A stretch of DNA of 64,000 bases, taken from contig PBIN01000015.1 of the NCBI GenBank assembly GCA_002720855.1, forward strand, positions 620,001-684,000, in the 5' to 3' direction. The translations under genes and the position numbers were made by a program. Positions 8,842 through 17,552 of this stretch are shown here, one piece after another (position 1 is the stretch's first letter; every line of letters begins with the position of its first letter). The notes under the pieces were generated by a model. The model was not told the origin of the DNA. It saw only the letters and a list, made by a program, of their open reading frames with translations, and did not search any database. Source of the DNA: Rhodospirillaceae bacterium (GTDB lineage: Bacteria; Pseudomonadota; Alphaproteobacteria; MPNO01; UBA2964).

Positions 8842-9531
8842 TTACGGGATCAATCTGTAGCCGCCCGGCTCGGTTACAAGAATTTGGGCGTTCGAGGGGT
8901 CGGCTTCCAGTTTCTGGCGCAACCGGTAAACATGCGTTTCAAGCGTGTGCGTCGTAACACCTGAGTTATACCCCCATACCTCATTGAGCAATTCATCACG
9001 TCCGATCACGGCGTCGCCAGCCCGAAAAAGATACTTTAGTATTGAGGTCTCTTTTTCGGTAAGCCTGATCTTCTTGTTCTCTTCTGGCTCCAACAACAAT
9101 TTTGCCGCCGGCCTAAAGCTGTAGGGTCCAAGATTAAAAATTGCATCTTCACTCCGCTCGTGCTGCCGAAGCTGAGCACGAATGCGTGCCAGCAAAACGC
9201 CCAAACGAAACGGTTTCGTGATGTAATCGTTGGCGCCGGAATCCAGACCGAGGATAGTGTCTGCTTCGCTATCCGCACCTGTTAGCATTATAATTGGTGC
9301 CTTCACATCTGATCGCCGCATAAGGCGGCAGAGCTCGCGACCGTCCATATCGGGAAGACCAACATCCAGAATTAAGAGATCAAAATGTTGTTCTTTGATC
9401 TGAGCAAGTGCCTCGGCGCCGGAGTCCACTGCATAGGTTTCAAACTCCTCATGTAGCTTTAGTTGCTCAACGAGCGAGTCCCGCAATGCCTCGTCATCTT
9501 CTACAAGGAGGATATTCTTGCCACCTGCCAT
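8842..9531 (-). CDS. OmpR-family response regulator
   Basis: A 229-residue two-component regulator. The receiver domain spans residues 5-120, with acidic pocket E11/D12/D13, phospho-acceptor Asp56 (LILDVGLP) and Lys106 (YITKPF). The winged-helix DNA-binding domain follows, with RLTEKETSILKYL, then GYNSGVTTHTLETHVYRLRQKLE as recognition helix region and wing GGYRLIP. I place the start at 9531 because an AGGAG lies 7 bp upstream; an upstream ATG at 9573 lacks one. The wing pattern THTLETHVYRLRQK recalls alphaproteobacterial envelope regulators such as CenR, but I cannot settle orthology. No partner kinase gene is in this window. Confidence 0.88.
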   Translation of the reverse strand: MAGGKNILLVEDDEALRDSLVEQLKLHEEFETYAVDSGAEALAQIKEQHFDLLILDVGLPDMDGRELCRLMRRSDVKAPIIMLTGADSEADTILGLDSGANDYITKPFRLGVLLARIRAQLRQHERSEDAIFNLGPYSFRPAAKLLLEPEENKKIRLTEKETSILKYLFRAGDAVIGRDELLNEVWGYNSGVTTHTLETHVYRLRQKLEADPSNAQILVTEPGGYRLIP

Positions 9532-9701
9532 ATTTAGCTCCTGCCCATCTCCAAAGAATTCAATTGTCGCCATAAGGCGACAAGCCAGCGCGCCATTACC
9601 AATCCCGTTCAGCGCGTCCTAATAGATGGGAAATTTCGTGCCAAACACAACCCCGTTGGCCGGTTTGTCGTTCCAAATAGAGTTCACGTTTTGTCGATGA
9701 C

Positions 9702-9721
9702 GGCAAACATTACCGGGCAAA
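9702..9721 (+). promoter_or_regulatory. Tandem GGCAAA half-sites upstream of the sigma-54 promoter
   Basis: Two GGCAAA words start 14 bp apart (9702 and 9716), about 80-95 bp upstream of the -24 element at 9798. That is the usual distance for an enhancer-binding activator site. No activator is identified, and the repeat could be chance. Confidence 0.25.
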
Positions 9722-9797
9722 ATACACCGTTTTCGGCGGTTATTCTAAGTTTTAAAAAATTTATATCACGATATCAATGGCTTAAAAGGCGGATCTG

Positions 9798-9813
9798 TGG
9801 CATGACATTTGCA
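9798..9813 (+). promoter_or_regulatory. Sigma-54 (RpoN) promoter
   Basis: TGGCATG-ACAT-TTGCA matches the -24/-12 consensus, with GG at 9799-9800 and GC at 9811-9812, exactly 12 bp apart. The expected transcript start is near 9823-9825, only about 10 nt before the ATG at 9835 and just before the AGGAG ribosome site at 9824-9828. It implies activator-dependent transcription of the next gene. Confidence 0.8.
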
Positions 9814-9834
9814 TTTAGTGGGGAGGAGCACCCT

Positions 9835-10830
9835 ATGTCTCAAACCATTTCCTCTCTCCCCCCTGCCACCGCCCCGATTCCGCATGAATCTAATCCAGAT
9901 GGCGTGCCCGATACCGACGAAATAGCGTTTAGTGAGTTATGGCAGGACAAAGAAAGCGGATTCGGATTTGCCGATATTTTGGACATTATTAATCCGCTTC
10001 AGCATATCCCAATAATATCAACCGCCTATCGCATGATTACCGGTGATGAAATAAGCACTGGTGCGCGGATTGCTGGCGGGACCCTTTATGGCGGTCCACT
10101 GGGAATGATTGGTGCCGGCGTCGTCGCCGCGGTGGAGGAGGCAACGGACGGAACCATTGAGGAACATGTCGCGTCGATATTCAGCGACAAACCATCACAA
10201 AATGAGCAGACCGCAACTCAAAACCAACATCCCGCTGCGGAAAAATTAGAGGACAACAACCGTTCGTCGATGGCTGAATCGGGAGAAGTTATCTCTGCCG
10301 TCCCGGCCGCCGGCAAAAACAGGAACCAACAAGAAGCCTCCATAAGCCGTATACCACCGGAAAATATTCTGTTTAACCGATCTAATGCGTTTGCCGCCGC
10401 GGATAGTAGCGATAGGAAATCTGTCGCGACAAACCTTTCAAAACTGGATGAACAAAAACTCCAGCAATTTATAGCCGATCGCCGCAAAGCAACCGGTATC
10501 GCAGCCACAAATGACGCTGCGGAAAAAAAGCGGATTTCTGATGAGGTCCTAAGAGCCCAACAGGCCCAAGCGGGATTACTATTGGCAAATTTGGCATCAG
10601 CGCCCGACAAAAACGTCGAAAATGATAAAAGTAGTGATGTCCGTCAGCCCGGCGATCTAAAGCCGCCAGCGGCTACGCCCTTTTTTAAGCCGCACCCCTA
10701 TATGTTGCCGCGCGGCGCACCACCTTCGTTGGTCGCGAAAGCCATGGAACATGCGCTGGAAAGATATAATTCGTTGAATGCCAGGCGCGACGCGTCAATC
10801 TCGGAATCGCAAGCGGTAACATCAAGATAG
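9835..10830 (+). CDS. Conserved-looking protein of unknown function under sigma-54 control
   Basis: A 331-residue protein I cannot assign. It has a Pro/Ser-rich N-terminus, a GFADILDIINPLQHIPIISTAYRMITGD segment (about residues 44-71), then a glycine-rich hydrophobic stretch with GG and GAG repeats (about residues 76-97) that resembles a glycine zipper. A long polar, Gln/Ala-rich low-complexity region follows, with a Pro-rich tail PFFKPHPYMLPRGAPPS. No signal peptide is visible. The start at 9835 is chosen because of AGGAG 6 bp upstream and the sigma-54 promoter immediately before it; the frame is open further upstream to 9691. The glycine-rich segment may insert in or oligomerise at a membrane, which is inference only. 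Confidence 0.7.
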   Translation: MSQTISSLPPATAPIPHESNPDGVPDTDEIAFSELWQDKESGFGFADILDIINPLQHIPIISTAYRMITGDEISTGARIAGGTLYGGPLGMIGAGVVAAVEEATDGTIEEHVASIFSDKPSQNEQTATQNQHPAAEKLEDNNRSSMAESGEVISAVPAAGKNRNQQEASISRIPPENILFNRSNAFAAADSSDRKSVATNLSKLDEQKLQQFIADRRKATGIAATNDAAEKKRISDEVLRAQQAQAGLLLANLASAPDKNVENDKSSDVRQPGDLKPPAATPFFKPHPYMLPRGAPPSLVAKAMEHALERYNSLNARRDASISESQAVTSR

Positions 10831-10840
10831 TTTGATCGCA

Positions 10841-10868
10841 CACATGGGCAGGTTATAACGCCCATGTG
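10841..10868 (+). promoter_or_regulatory. Hairpin covering the start codon of the L,D-transpeptidase gene
   Basis: CACATGGGC (10841-10849) and GCCCATGTG (10860-10868) form a perfect 9-bp stem with a 10-nt loop. The right arm contains the GTG start at 10866. There is no following T-tract, so it is not a standard terminator. It could hide the start from ribosomes or block 3' decay of the preceding mRNA. Confidence 0.5.
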
Positions 10869-11366
10869 AATTTAAATGTGTATCCAAATGGCATGGCCGC
10901 ATGGAACCACCAAGAGCTTCGATGTGCTTTAGGTAACGGTGGAATTTCAGCAACAAAACAAGAAGGGGACGGCGTGACACCTGCGGGCGTGTTTAGCCTT
11001 CGCCGCGTTTTATATCGTCCGGATCGGATTGAGCCGCCGAAATCCATTTTACCCGTTTCCGCTTTGACTGCAGCAGATGGCTGGTGCGACGAGCCTGGTC
11101 ACCCCAAGTACAATCAACAAATTTCTACGCCGTTTGGTGGCCATCATGAAAATCTCTGGCGGGAGGACGGGCTGTACGACGTCATCGCCATTGTCGGACA
11201 CAATGACGATCCCATTGTATCAGGAGCAGGCAGCGCCATCTTTTTACACGTAGCAAAACCTGACTTTTCAGCAACAGAGGGCTGTGTTGCTTTCTCGAGG
11301 ACGGGTCTTTTAAAGATTTTAGACCAGTGGAACGAAAGCAGCCTGTTGGATATTCGCACCGAGTAA
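10866..11366 (+). CDS. L,D-transpeptidase (YkuD) family protein
   Basis: A 166-residue YkuD-domain protein. The catalytic pattern is IFLHVAKPDFSATEGCVAF, with His128 and nucleophile Cys140. This is the HX-S/T-x-GC arrangement of enzymes that make 3-3 peptidoglycan crosslinks or attach lipoproteins to the wall. The N-terminal part (GDGVTPAGVFSLRRVLYRPDR) also fits the family from its first residues, which supports the GTG start at 10866 rather than the ATG at 10893. No signal peptide is evident, which is common in this short subgroup, so the site of action is uncertain. It is 35 bp downstream of the sigma-54 gene and may share its transcript. Confidence 0.85.
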   Translation: MNLNVYPNGMAAWNHQELRCALGNGGISATKQEGDGVTPAGVFSLRRVLYRPDRIEPPKSILPVSALTAADGWCDEPGHPKYNQQISTPFGGHHENLWREDGLYDVIAIVGHNDDPIVSGAGSAIFLHVAKPDFSATEGCVAFSRTGLLKILDQWNESSLLDIRTE

Positions 11367-11383
11367 AATCTAAGGGCTTATTC

Positions 11384-12055
11384 TTACCGCGCGGGACGAT
11401 TTCCAAAGATTGCTGTTCCAATGCGGACATGCGTAGAGCCAAGTTTAATTGCAGGCTCAAAGTCTGCACTCATCCCCATGCTCATAACATTCAATTCGTT
11501 GCGACGAGCCATCTCAGCTAAAAGAGCAAAATGCATCGCAGGTTCATCGCCGGCCGGCGGAATACACATCAGGCCTTCTATCGGCAATTCGAGCTCGTCC
11601 ACACACAATCGAATAAATTCATCGGCTTCTGTGGGAAAAACACCAGACTTTTGTGGCTCTTCTCCGGTATTAACCTGAACCAATAATTTTGGACGGCGGT
11701 CCTGCCGATCCATCTCCTTCGCGACAGCTTTCGCGAGTTTTGGCCGATCAATGGTCTCAATAACATCAAACAAACGAATTGCGTCTCGTGCCTTGTTGGT
11801 CTGCAGTGGTCCGATCAAGTGAAGCGTGATATCGGAATATTTTTCCTTGAGCGATGGAAACTTTTCGGCAGCTTCCTGTACGCGATTTTCGCCAAATTCG
11901 CGATGACCAGCTCCGATGGCCTCTGCAACCGCTGCCGTCGAGTGGAACTTACTGACAGCGACAAGCTCAGTTTCACCTGGCTTTCGATTTGATGATCTTT
12001 CCGCGGTAGTCATGCGTTCCCGCACAATCTGGATATTTTCTTTTATGGAGGACAT
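11384..12055 (-). CDS. YggS-family pyridoxal-phosphate homeostasis protein
   Basis: A 223-residue single-domain PLP-binding protein of the YggS/PROSC family, which controls vitamin B6 and amino/keto acid pools rather than catalysing a known reaction. The PLP lysine is Lys36 in ELVAVSKFHS. The family signatures FGENRVQEA and the TIM-barrel end MSMGMSADFEPAIKLGSTHVRIGTAIFG are present. I place the start at 12055 (MSSIKENIQ) because a weak GGTG precedes it and the upstream ATG at 12070 has no ribosome site. It is convergent with the L,D-transpeptidase and just downstream of the porin, separated by the terminator at 12125-12159. Confidence 0.9.
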   Translation of the reverse strand: MSSIKENIQIVRERMTTAERSSNRKPGETELVAVSKFHSTAAVAEAIGAGHREFGENRVQEAAEKFPSLKEKYSDITLHLIGPLQTNKARDAIRLFDVIETIDRPKLAKAVAKEMDRQDRRPKLLVQVNTGEEPQKSGVFPTEADEFIRLCVDELELPIEGLMCIPPAGDEPAMHFALLAEMARRNELNVMSMGMSADFEPAIKLGSTHVRIGTAIFGNRPAR

Positions 12056-12124
12056 ATGCACCAGATTCATTTGTTATGAAAAACAATCATAACGGTTAGC
12101 GCTAGCGACGAGAATAAGCATCAT

Positions 12125-12159
12125 CAAATAAAAAAGAGGGGCAGCTTATGCTGCCCCTC
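12125..12159 (-). terminator. Rho-independent terminator after the porin gene
   Basis: An 11-bp perfect stem (AGAGGGGCAGC at 12134-12144, GCTGCCCCTCT at 12149-12159) with loop TTAT. In the minus-strand direction it is followed by a T-rich tract (complement of 12125-12134). It is about 55 bp beyond the porin stop and is the strongest terminator in the window. Confidence 0.93.
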
Positions 12160-12213
12160 TCCCGATCTCCCCGAAGGAAGAATCTATAGCCTTTAGGCTA
12201 GACGTAGATCGTC

Positions 12214-13323
12214 TTAGAAGCCAAGACGGACCGATGTCGTGATGGCATAACCATCATTGTCATCAGCAGAACCAGCGTCCTCACCCGTGTAGTCAGTCCA
12301 CATCAGGTTCAAACGGTACTGCACGCCTTTGCCAAGCACGCGACGATAGGACAGCATTGCATTCTGTACTTCGTCAACACCAGCGGCATTGTCACCTTCG
12401 GTTTCTTGCGTTGAATAACCAAAGCTGAACTTGTTCTTGCCGCCGTCATACTTGATACCAAAGTCGTAAGCGAGGTTGCCATCATTACCCGTCGTGGAAC
12501 CATCAGAGCGGAGATTCATCTCATGATGATAACCACCAGCGACAGTGATCTTGCCAAAGGTCAGTTTCAGACCAGCAGCAATACCCTTCGGATCCGAATC
12601 GTTACCCGGAGCCGTTCCAGCAGCAGGGCTAGCCACGGCATAACCGATGGCGGTGCTGATGCCAACACTGTCCCACTTGCCATCATAACGCGCTGCAACA
12701 GCAAATCCGGAATGGTTCGCTGTCGAATAACGTTCTGGCTGGCTATTAACACCTTCGCTGAAGCTCGGCGTGTAGGTCACACCAACACGGAAGCCACCGA
12801 CACGCGGTGTGAAGTAAGAGATTTTTTCAGAGTCCGCATCACCAAGGTCAAGACGGTTAACCGTGCTAATCTGGTTTCCTGTCGGTTTCTCAATCCAGTC
12901 ACCGGTATCAAAAGCGAGGTTCTGACCAACGTTGGTCGCCCATGAACCCATAGTCCCGGTAGTCATGAGATGAGCCGCGTTATCTTCTGAACCAATCCGA
13001 ATTTCACCGAATTTACCTTTGATGCCCATGTAGGCTTCGTCGATAGTATCCGATGAGTTCGAGCTTTGTCCTTCAAGCTCCGTACGGGTGGTGATCTTGA
13101 TTCCGTTATCGAGTTTCACAGAACCCTTGAAGAAGATTTCAGCATCTTGCTGGATATCAAGTCCAACGCGATTGCCTACGGCATCTTCGTCCTGATCAAC
13201 GGCACCAATAATACCTTCCCAGTAACCACCGAGCGAAAGCTTCGGCTTAGCAATTGCAGCACCAGACGTGGCAAGTACGCCCGCCGCGACAAGTGCTGTC
13301 GTTGTCATAAGTTGCTTTTTCAT
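12214..13323 (-). CDS. Outer-membrane porin
   Basis: A 369-residue beta-barrel porin of the alphaproteobacterial Gram-negative porin type. A signal peptide spans residues 1-25, with cleavage likely after AIA. The mature part alternates short hydrophobic strands with Gly/Asp/Asn-rich loops and ends in aromatic SVRLGF, the usual terminal-Phe signal for BAM assembly. The SSDTIDEAYMGIKGKFGEIRIGSED stretch is characteristic of the constriction-loop region of such porins. A GGAGGG ribosome site precedes the ATG. Strong terminator, good ribosome site and long regulated upstream region all suggest an abundant, controlled protein. Solute specificity cannot be read. Confidence 0.92.
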   Translation of the reverse strand: MKKQLMTTTALVAAGVLATSGAAIAKPKLSLGGYWEGIIGAVDQDEDAVGNRVGLDIQQDAEIFFKGSVKLDNGIKITTRTELEGQSSNSSDTIDEAYMGIKGKFGEIRIGSEDNAAHLMTTGTMGSWATNVGQNLAFDTGDWIEKPTGNQISTVNRLDLGDADSEKISYFTPRVGGFRVGVTYTPSFSEGVNSQPERYSTANHSGFAVAARYDGKWDSVGISTAIGYAVASPAAGTAPGNDSDPKGIAAGLKLTFGKITVAGGYHHEMNLRSDGSTTGNDGNLAYDFGIKYDGGKNKFSFGYSTQETEGDNAAGVDEVQNAMLSYRRVLGKGVQYRLNLMWTDYTGEDAGSADDNDGYAITTSVRLGF

Positions 13324-13408
13324 TTTCCCTCCAAAAAGGTTGAGGTAGGTTTACTTTATAAACACGGACGCGCGCCTTCTTAGAGAGGGCATAACATCAC
13401 GCAGTGTG

Positions 13409-13437
13409 TCATAACGTGTACTTGGTTAATGGGTCAA
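13409..13437 (-). promoter_or_regulatory. Candidate sigma-70-type promoter of the porin
   Basis: Reading the minus strand, TTGACC (complement of 13432-13437) is followed after exactly 17 bp by TTATGA (complement of 13409-13414). The implied leader is about 80 nt. The -10 match is only moderate. Confidence 0.35.
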
Positions 13438-13453
13438 GAATACAAGCCCCCAA

Positions 13454-13470
13454 TTGCGATAAAATCGCAA
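13454..13470. promoter_or_regulatory. Candidate operator dyad upstream of the porin promoter
   Basis: TTGCGAT-AAA-ATCGCAA is a perfect 7-bp inverted repeat with a 3-bp centre. It lies 17 bp upstream of the proposed porin -35 element, a typical activator position. The binding protein is unknown. Confidence 0.4.
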
Positions 13471-13502
13471 CGCTGTGATAAAAATACAACAAACAATTTT
13501 GG

Positions 13503-13631
13503 CGTTATTTCAATAGTTTACATTATTGTGACAAAAATTGTGTCGAAAATCGCGTAAATCCCAAGTCAAATTTGATGGAGCCGACTGATATTCAAAATCA
13601 TCTAATATTAGACCGCTATATTGAAATAACG
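13503..13631. repeat. 13-bp perfect inverted repeat with 103-bp spacing
   Basis: CGTTATTTCAATA at 13503-13515 recurs as its reverse complement TATTGAAATAACG at 13619-13631. Both arms lie inside the porin/lipoprotein gap. Such spacing fits looping by one regulator bound at two sites, or the ends of a vanished small element. Confidence 0.55.
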
Positions 13632-13727
13632 ATAAGAACCGAATAAGTTGTAATATAAGGATTATGACCTTTTCGAAATTAGGGAAATTCTCGCGCTAGA
13701 ATTTTCTAAACACGGAACCAAAAGCCA

Positions 13728-14279
13728 ATGTTTCTAAAACCCGCAAAACTCACGGGCCTTATTAGTGGTGCACTTTTACTAAGCGCCTGTGGAGTGGACG
13801 TAGTAGAAGACTATCTCGTAGAACACCCGGAAAGACAGGGCGAATATGTATACGAGTCGGAATTGAAGAACAAAGATGCATCGGTCTTTGGTGACGGGGG
13901 ATTCGACTTATTCAATCTTGGAAAACCTAAGAAAACGGGGGGTGGCTCAGGTATAGCTGTTAACAGTTATTTGTGGCGTGCTTCCCTCGATACCGTTTCG
14001 TTTATGCCACTCTCATCTGCGGATCCTTTCGGTGGCGTTATTATTACGGATTGGTATTCACCCCCGGAATCTCCCCGGGAACGCTATAAGATGAGTGTAT
14101 ATATTCTAGGCCGGCAGCTTCGGGCCGACGGGATTCGGGTTTCGGTATTTCGGCAACAGGTAGGAACCGGAAATATTTGGCAGAGCAGGACAGTTTCTAA
14201 AGACACGGCCGTCAATCTCGAAAACCAGATTTTAACGCGTGCGCGCCAATTAAGATTGGTTGCCGCCAAAGCCAACTAG
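13728..14279 (+). CDS. DUF3576 lipoprotein
   Basis: A 183-residue outer-membrane-type lipoprotein. The signal peptide ends in the lipobox LLSAC with acylated Cys21. The soluble domain (GIAVNSYLWRASLDTVSFMPL, then GGVIITDWYSPPESPRERYK and a C-terminal VNLENQILTRARQLRLVA helix) is the DUF3576 family. Its biochemical role is unknown. In alphaproteobacteria the gene commonly precedes leuS and lptE, as here, which suggests an envelope role tied to the same neighbourhood. There is a 131-bp gap to leuS. Confidence 0.88.
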   Translation: MFLKPAKLTGLISGALLLSACGVDVVEDYLVEHPERQGEYVYESELKNKDASVFGDGGFDLFNLGKPKKTGGGSGIAVNSYLWRASLDTVSFMPLSSADPFGGVIITDWYSPPESPRERYKMSVYILGRQLRADGIRVSVFRQQVGTGNIWQSRTVSKDTAVNLENQILTRARQLRLVAAKAN

Positions 14280-14295
14280 CTGCCTGTTCTCATTT

Positions 14296-14352
14296 CACGC
14301 TAAATTCGCTCTGCTTGAAGCTCTCTACGCTTGCGAGCCTTGAGCTAGCGTG
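14296..14352 (+). promoter_or_regulatory. Possible structured leader upstream of leuS
   Basis: CACGCTA (14296-14302) can pair with TAGCGTG (14346-14352), enclosing further short complementary stretches, in the 131-bp gap before leuS. It ends 58 bp before the leuS ATG. It is a by-eye fold only and could equally be a weak terminator for the DUF3576 gene. Confidence 0.25.
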
Positions 14353-14410
14353 AGAAAGTTATTGCGTGTAAATCCCTTGAGGGACAACCCCAATACAAGA
14401 CGTTCTCTTA

Positions 14411-16987
14411 ATGACGAGCGAAACCGCAACATCTCGATACAACTTCAAGGAAACCGAAGCAAAATGGCAGTCGCTTTGGGAGGAAAGTGGTTGCTTTAAC
14501 GTCGAGATTGATCCTGAAAAGCCCAAATATTACGTCCTGGAAATGTTTCCTTATCCTTCCGGACGCATTCACATGGGGCATGTAAGAAACTACACCATGG
14601 GAGATGTCGTTGCCCGGTACAAAAGGGCACAAGGCTTCAACGTCCTGCACCCCATGGGATGGGATGCGTTTGGCATGCCCGCCGAAAATGCGGCGATGGA
14701 ACAACGGGTTCATCCAGGTAAATGGACTTACGAAAATATCGCGATGATGCGTTCTCAGCTCCGAAAAATGGGACTCGCGCTGGATTGGAGCCGCGAGCTC
14801 GCCACCTGTCATCCCGGATATTATGAAAGCGAACAGAGGATGTTCCTGAAGTTTCTGGAACAAGACCTCGTCTACCGCCGACGAAGTTCGGTGAATTGGG
14901 ATCCGGTGGACAATACCGTTCTAGCAAATGAGCAAGTCATCGATGGTCTTGGCTGGCGATCAGGCGCTCCGGTAGAGCGTCGCGAACTGGATCAATGGTT
15001 TTTCAGGATTACGGATTTTTCGGAGGAACTCCTGGAGGGCCTGAAAAATCTCGAGCGATGGCCCGCAAAAGTTCGAACAATGCAGGAAAACTGGATCGGC
15101 CGTTCTGAAGGGATGAAAGTCTGGTTTGAGCTCGAAGGTCATGATGATCGGCTTCAAATTTTTACCACACGACACGATACAATTTTTGGCGCAACTTTTT
15201 GCGCAATATCACCGGATCATCCGCTAAGTAAGGATCTGGCACAAAACGATGCTGACTTGACCACTTTTATCGAAGAATGTCGATCACTCGGCACTACCGA
15301 AGCGGCGCTGGAAAAAGCCGAAAAGCGCGGCTACAAAACGGGCCTCCGCGCAAAGCACCCCCTCACTGAAGGCAAAACCATTCCAGTTTTTGTCGCCAAC
15401 TTTGTTCTCATGGAATATGGCACGGGCGCAATATATGGGTGCCCCGCACATGACCAACGGGATCTGGATTTTGCGCGAAAATATAATTTGGATGTCATTC
15501 CCGTTGTTATCCCTCCGGACGCCGATCCTGCAGATTTTGCAGTGGATGATGTGGCGTACACCGATGATGGCCTTCACGCTAATTCGGACTTTCTGGATGG
15601 GTTAGGTCTGGCTGACGCCAAAGAAGCGGTCGCGAACGTCCTAGAAGAGAAAGAAATAGGCAACCGGGAAATCAATTTCCGTTTGCGCGATTGGGGTGTC
15701 TCGCGGCAGCGATATTGGGGATGCCCGATCCCAATCATTAACTGCCCTGATTGCGGCACAATCCCGGTACCGGAAAGTGAATTACCCGTATGCCTGCCGG
15801 ATGACATTGATTTTGAAAAACCTGGCAACCCCTTGGATCGCCACCCAACCTGGAAATTTGTTGATTGTCCCAAATGTGGATCAGCAGCAGAACGCGAAAC
15901 AGATACGCTGGATACTTTTGTCGAATCGTCCTGGTATTTTTCACGGTTTTGTTGTCCGCGTTCCGAAGACCCCGTCGACAGTGAGGCGATGGAATATTGG
16001 ATGCCGGTCGACCAGTATATCGGCGGCATTGAACATGCGATTTTACACCTTTTGTATTCCAGGTTTTTTACCCGCGCGATGCAAAAATGTGGCTATATTG
16101 ATTTTGATGAGCCGTTCGCGGGACTGTTCACCCAGGGAATGGTTTGTCACGAGACCTATCGCACGGATGATGGCGAATGGCTGATGCCAACGCAGGTCGA
16201 GTCAGACGATGGCGGATCCCTAAAAAGCGTTGAGAACGGGGCTGCCGTTCAAGTTGGCCGCTCCGAAAAAATGAGCAAGTCGAAGAAAAATGTCGTCGAT
16301 CCTGAGGACATTATTGAAACCTACGGCGCCGATACCGCGCGTTGGTTCATGCTTTCAGATAGTCCGCCAGACCGCGATTTGGAGTGGACGGATTCAGGTG
16401 TTGCGGGATCATGGCGCTTCGTGAACCGTTTATGGCGGCTGGTTGCGGAAAATGCAGACCAGGAAAGAGCGGCGGAACCGGAGAAATTTGATAAGGAATT
16501 ACGAGCAGTTAGACAACAGGTTCATCAAACCATTGGTGGCGTAACAGACGATCTTGAAGGATTTCATTTTAATCGGGCCGTAGCGAGAATTTATGAACTG
16601 GTAAACGCATTGTCAGGCGTTGGCGCCGGAACAACTGAAGAAAGATGGGTTCTGCGCGAAGGTTTAAAAATTATGGTTCAGCTGATTGGGCCAATGATGC
16701 CACATTTAGCAGAAGAGCTATGGAGCCGACTTGGAAATACTACGAGTCTGGCGGATGAGCCGTGGCCAAAGGCGGATAAAGATTTGATGGCAAGTGAGAC
16801 CGTTACACTGGCTGTTCAAGTCAGAGGTAAATTGCGGGCTACGATCGAAGTTCCGCATGACGTGGATCAGGAATCCGCAGAAGCGGCGGCGTTGGCCGAG
16901 CCAGCCGTGGTGGCAGCGCTAGAAGGAAAGACCGTAAATCGAATTATATACGTTCCCAACAAAATCATTAATGTCGTTCATGGGTAA
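14411..16987 (+). CDS. leuS: Leucyl-tRNA synthetase
   Basis: An 858-residue class I aminoacyl-tRNA synthetase that charges tRNA-Leu with leucine in the cytoplasm. The HIGH motif is HMGH at residues 54-57 ([15 protein letters not shown]), and KMSKS is at residues 620-624. The CP1 editing domain has the threonine-rich [12 protein letters not shown] near residue 255. Two CPxC knuckles (CPDCG near 447 and CPKCG near 488) mark the zinc-containing insertion. Length is normal for bacterial LeuRS. It overlaps the beginning of the open lptE frame, suggesting co-transcription with lptE and holA. Confidence 0.97.
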   Translation: MTSETATSRYNFKETEAKWQSLWEESGCFNVEIDPEKPKYYVLEMFPYPSGRIHMGHVRNYTMGDVVARYKRAQGFNVLHPMGWDAFGMPAENAAMEQRVHPGKWTYENIAMMRSQLRKMGLALDWSRELATCHPGYYESEQRMFLKFLEQDLVYRRRSSVNWDPVDNTVLANEQVIDGLGWRSGAPVERRELDQWFFRITDFSEELLEGLKNLERWPAKVRTMQENWIGRSEGMKVWFELEGHDDRLQIFTTRHDTIFGATFCAISPDHPLSKDLAQNDADLTTFIEECRSLGTTEAALEKAEKRGYKTGLRAKHPLTEGKTIPVFVANFVLMEYGTGAIYGCPAHDQRDLDFARKYNLDVIPVVIPPDADPADFAVDDVAYTDDGLHANSDFLDGLGLADAKEAVANVLEEKEIGNREINFRLRDWGVSRQRYWGCPIPIINCPDCGTIPVPESELPVCLPDDIDFEKPGNPLDRHPTWKFVDCPKCGSAAERETDTLDTFVESSWYFSRFCCPRSEDPVDSEAMEYWMPVDQYIGGIEHAILHLLYSRFFTRAMQKCGYIDFDEPFAGLFTQGMVCHETYRTDDGEWLMPTQVESDDGGSLKSVENGAAVQVGRSEKMSKSKKNVVDPEDIIETYGADTARWFMLSDSPPDRDLEWTDSGVAGSWRFVNRLWRLVAENADQERAAEPEKFDKELRAVRQQVHQTIGGVTDDLEGFHFNRAVARIYELVNALSGVGAGTTEERWVLREGLKIMVQLIGPMMPHLAEELWSRLGNTTSLADEPWPKADKDLMASETVTLAVQVRGKLRATIEVPHDVDQESAEAAALAEPAVVAALEGKTVNRIIYVPNKIINVVHG

Positions 16988-16997
16988 TGGACATCAA

Positions 16998-17552
16998 ATG
17001 CCGAACGCCATAATTAATCGACATCTCGTATCAATGTTTGTGGTTGCTCTTGTCAGTCTCTTTCAAGTGGGCTGTGGCTTTCAGCCTCTATACAGCCAAG
17101 CTGGCGCGGCTAATTCTCAGGCGCTTTCCTCTGTGGCCATTCTCCCAATTTCAGATCGTCGCGGGCAAATTTTACGAAAATTTTTGCTTGAGCGGATGTC
17201 GACGAACCTTGGGACGCAAAGCACAAAATTCACGTTGCGAGTCGAACTTAGTGAGTCCAAATCAAATATCAATATTGGACGAGATGAATCTGCGACGCGA
17301 GCCAATTTGTTTATTACTGCGAAATTTGCACTCACCAGAAGGGCTGGTGGCGGCAAATATTCTGGTCAGATTCTCTCAACGAATAGTTACAACGTGCTTG
17401 ATTCTGACTTTGCAACATTGAGCGCTGAAAATGACGCTCGAAATCGCGCGCTTAAATCGTTGGCAGAAGAAATCCGCTTAAGGGTAGCAACGGCGTTGAA
17501 TAATCCATCCGTGTTCACCGTGCCAGCGGTCGTGGAGCGTCGCGTTCAGTAA
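16998..17552 (+). CDS. lptE: LPS-assembly lipoprotein LptE
   Basis: A 184-residue outer-membrane lipoprotein that plugs LptD and delivers lipopolysaccharide to the cell surface. The signal peptide leads to lipobox VGC with Cys26, followed by the family hallmark GFQPLY. The middle is RVELSESKSNINIGRDESATRANL, typical of alphaproteobacterial LptE. The start is placed at 16998; an ATG at 16971 would overlap leuS and lengthen the signal peptide unusually. It is followed directly by holA with no spacer (TAAATG). The order leuS-lptE-holA is common in this class. Confidence 0.92.
   Translation: MPNAIINRHLVSMFVVALVSLFQVGCGFQPLYSQAGAANSQALSSVAILPISDRRGQILRKFLLERMSTNLGTQSTKFTLRVELSESKSNINIGRDESATRANLFITAKFALTRRAGGGKYSGQILSTNSYNVLDSDFATLSAENDARNRALKSLAEEIRLRVATALNNPSVFTVPAVVERRVQ

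Larger units (their letters stand above)
13324..13727. promoter_or_regulatory. AT-rich divergent regulatory region between porin and lipoprotein genes
   Basis: A 404-bp gap without a credible gene. It holds the candidate porin promoter, a 17-bp dyad (13454-13470), a long-spaced 13-bp inverted repeat (13503-13515 with 13619-13631) and two ATTGTG-A/T-C direct repeats near 13525-13545. The long, AT-rich composition and these dyads point to regulator binding. Confidence 0.6.
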
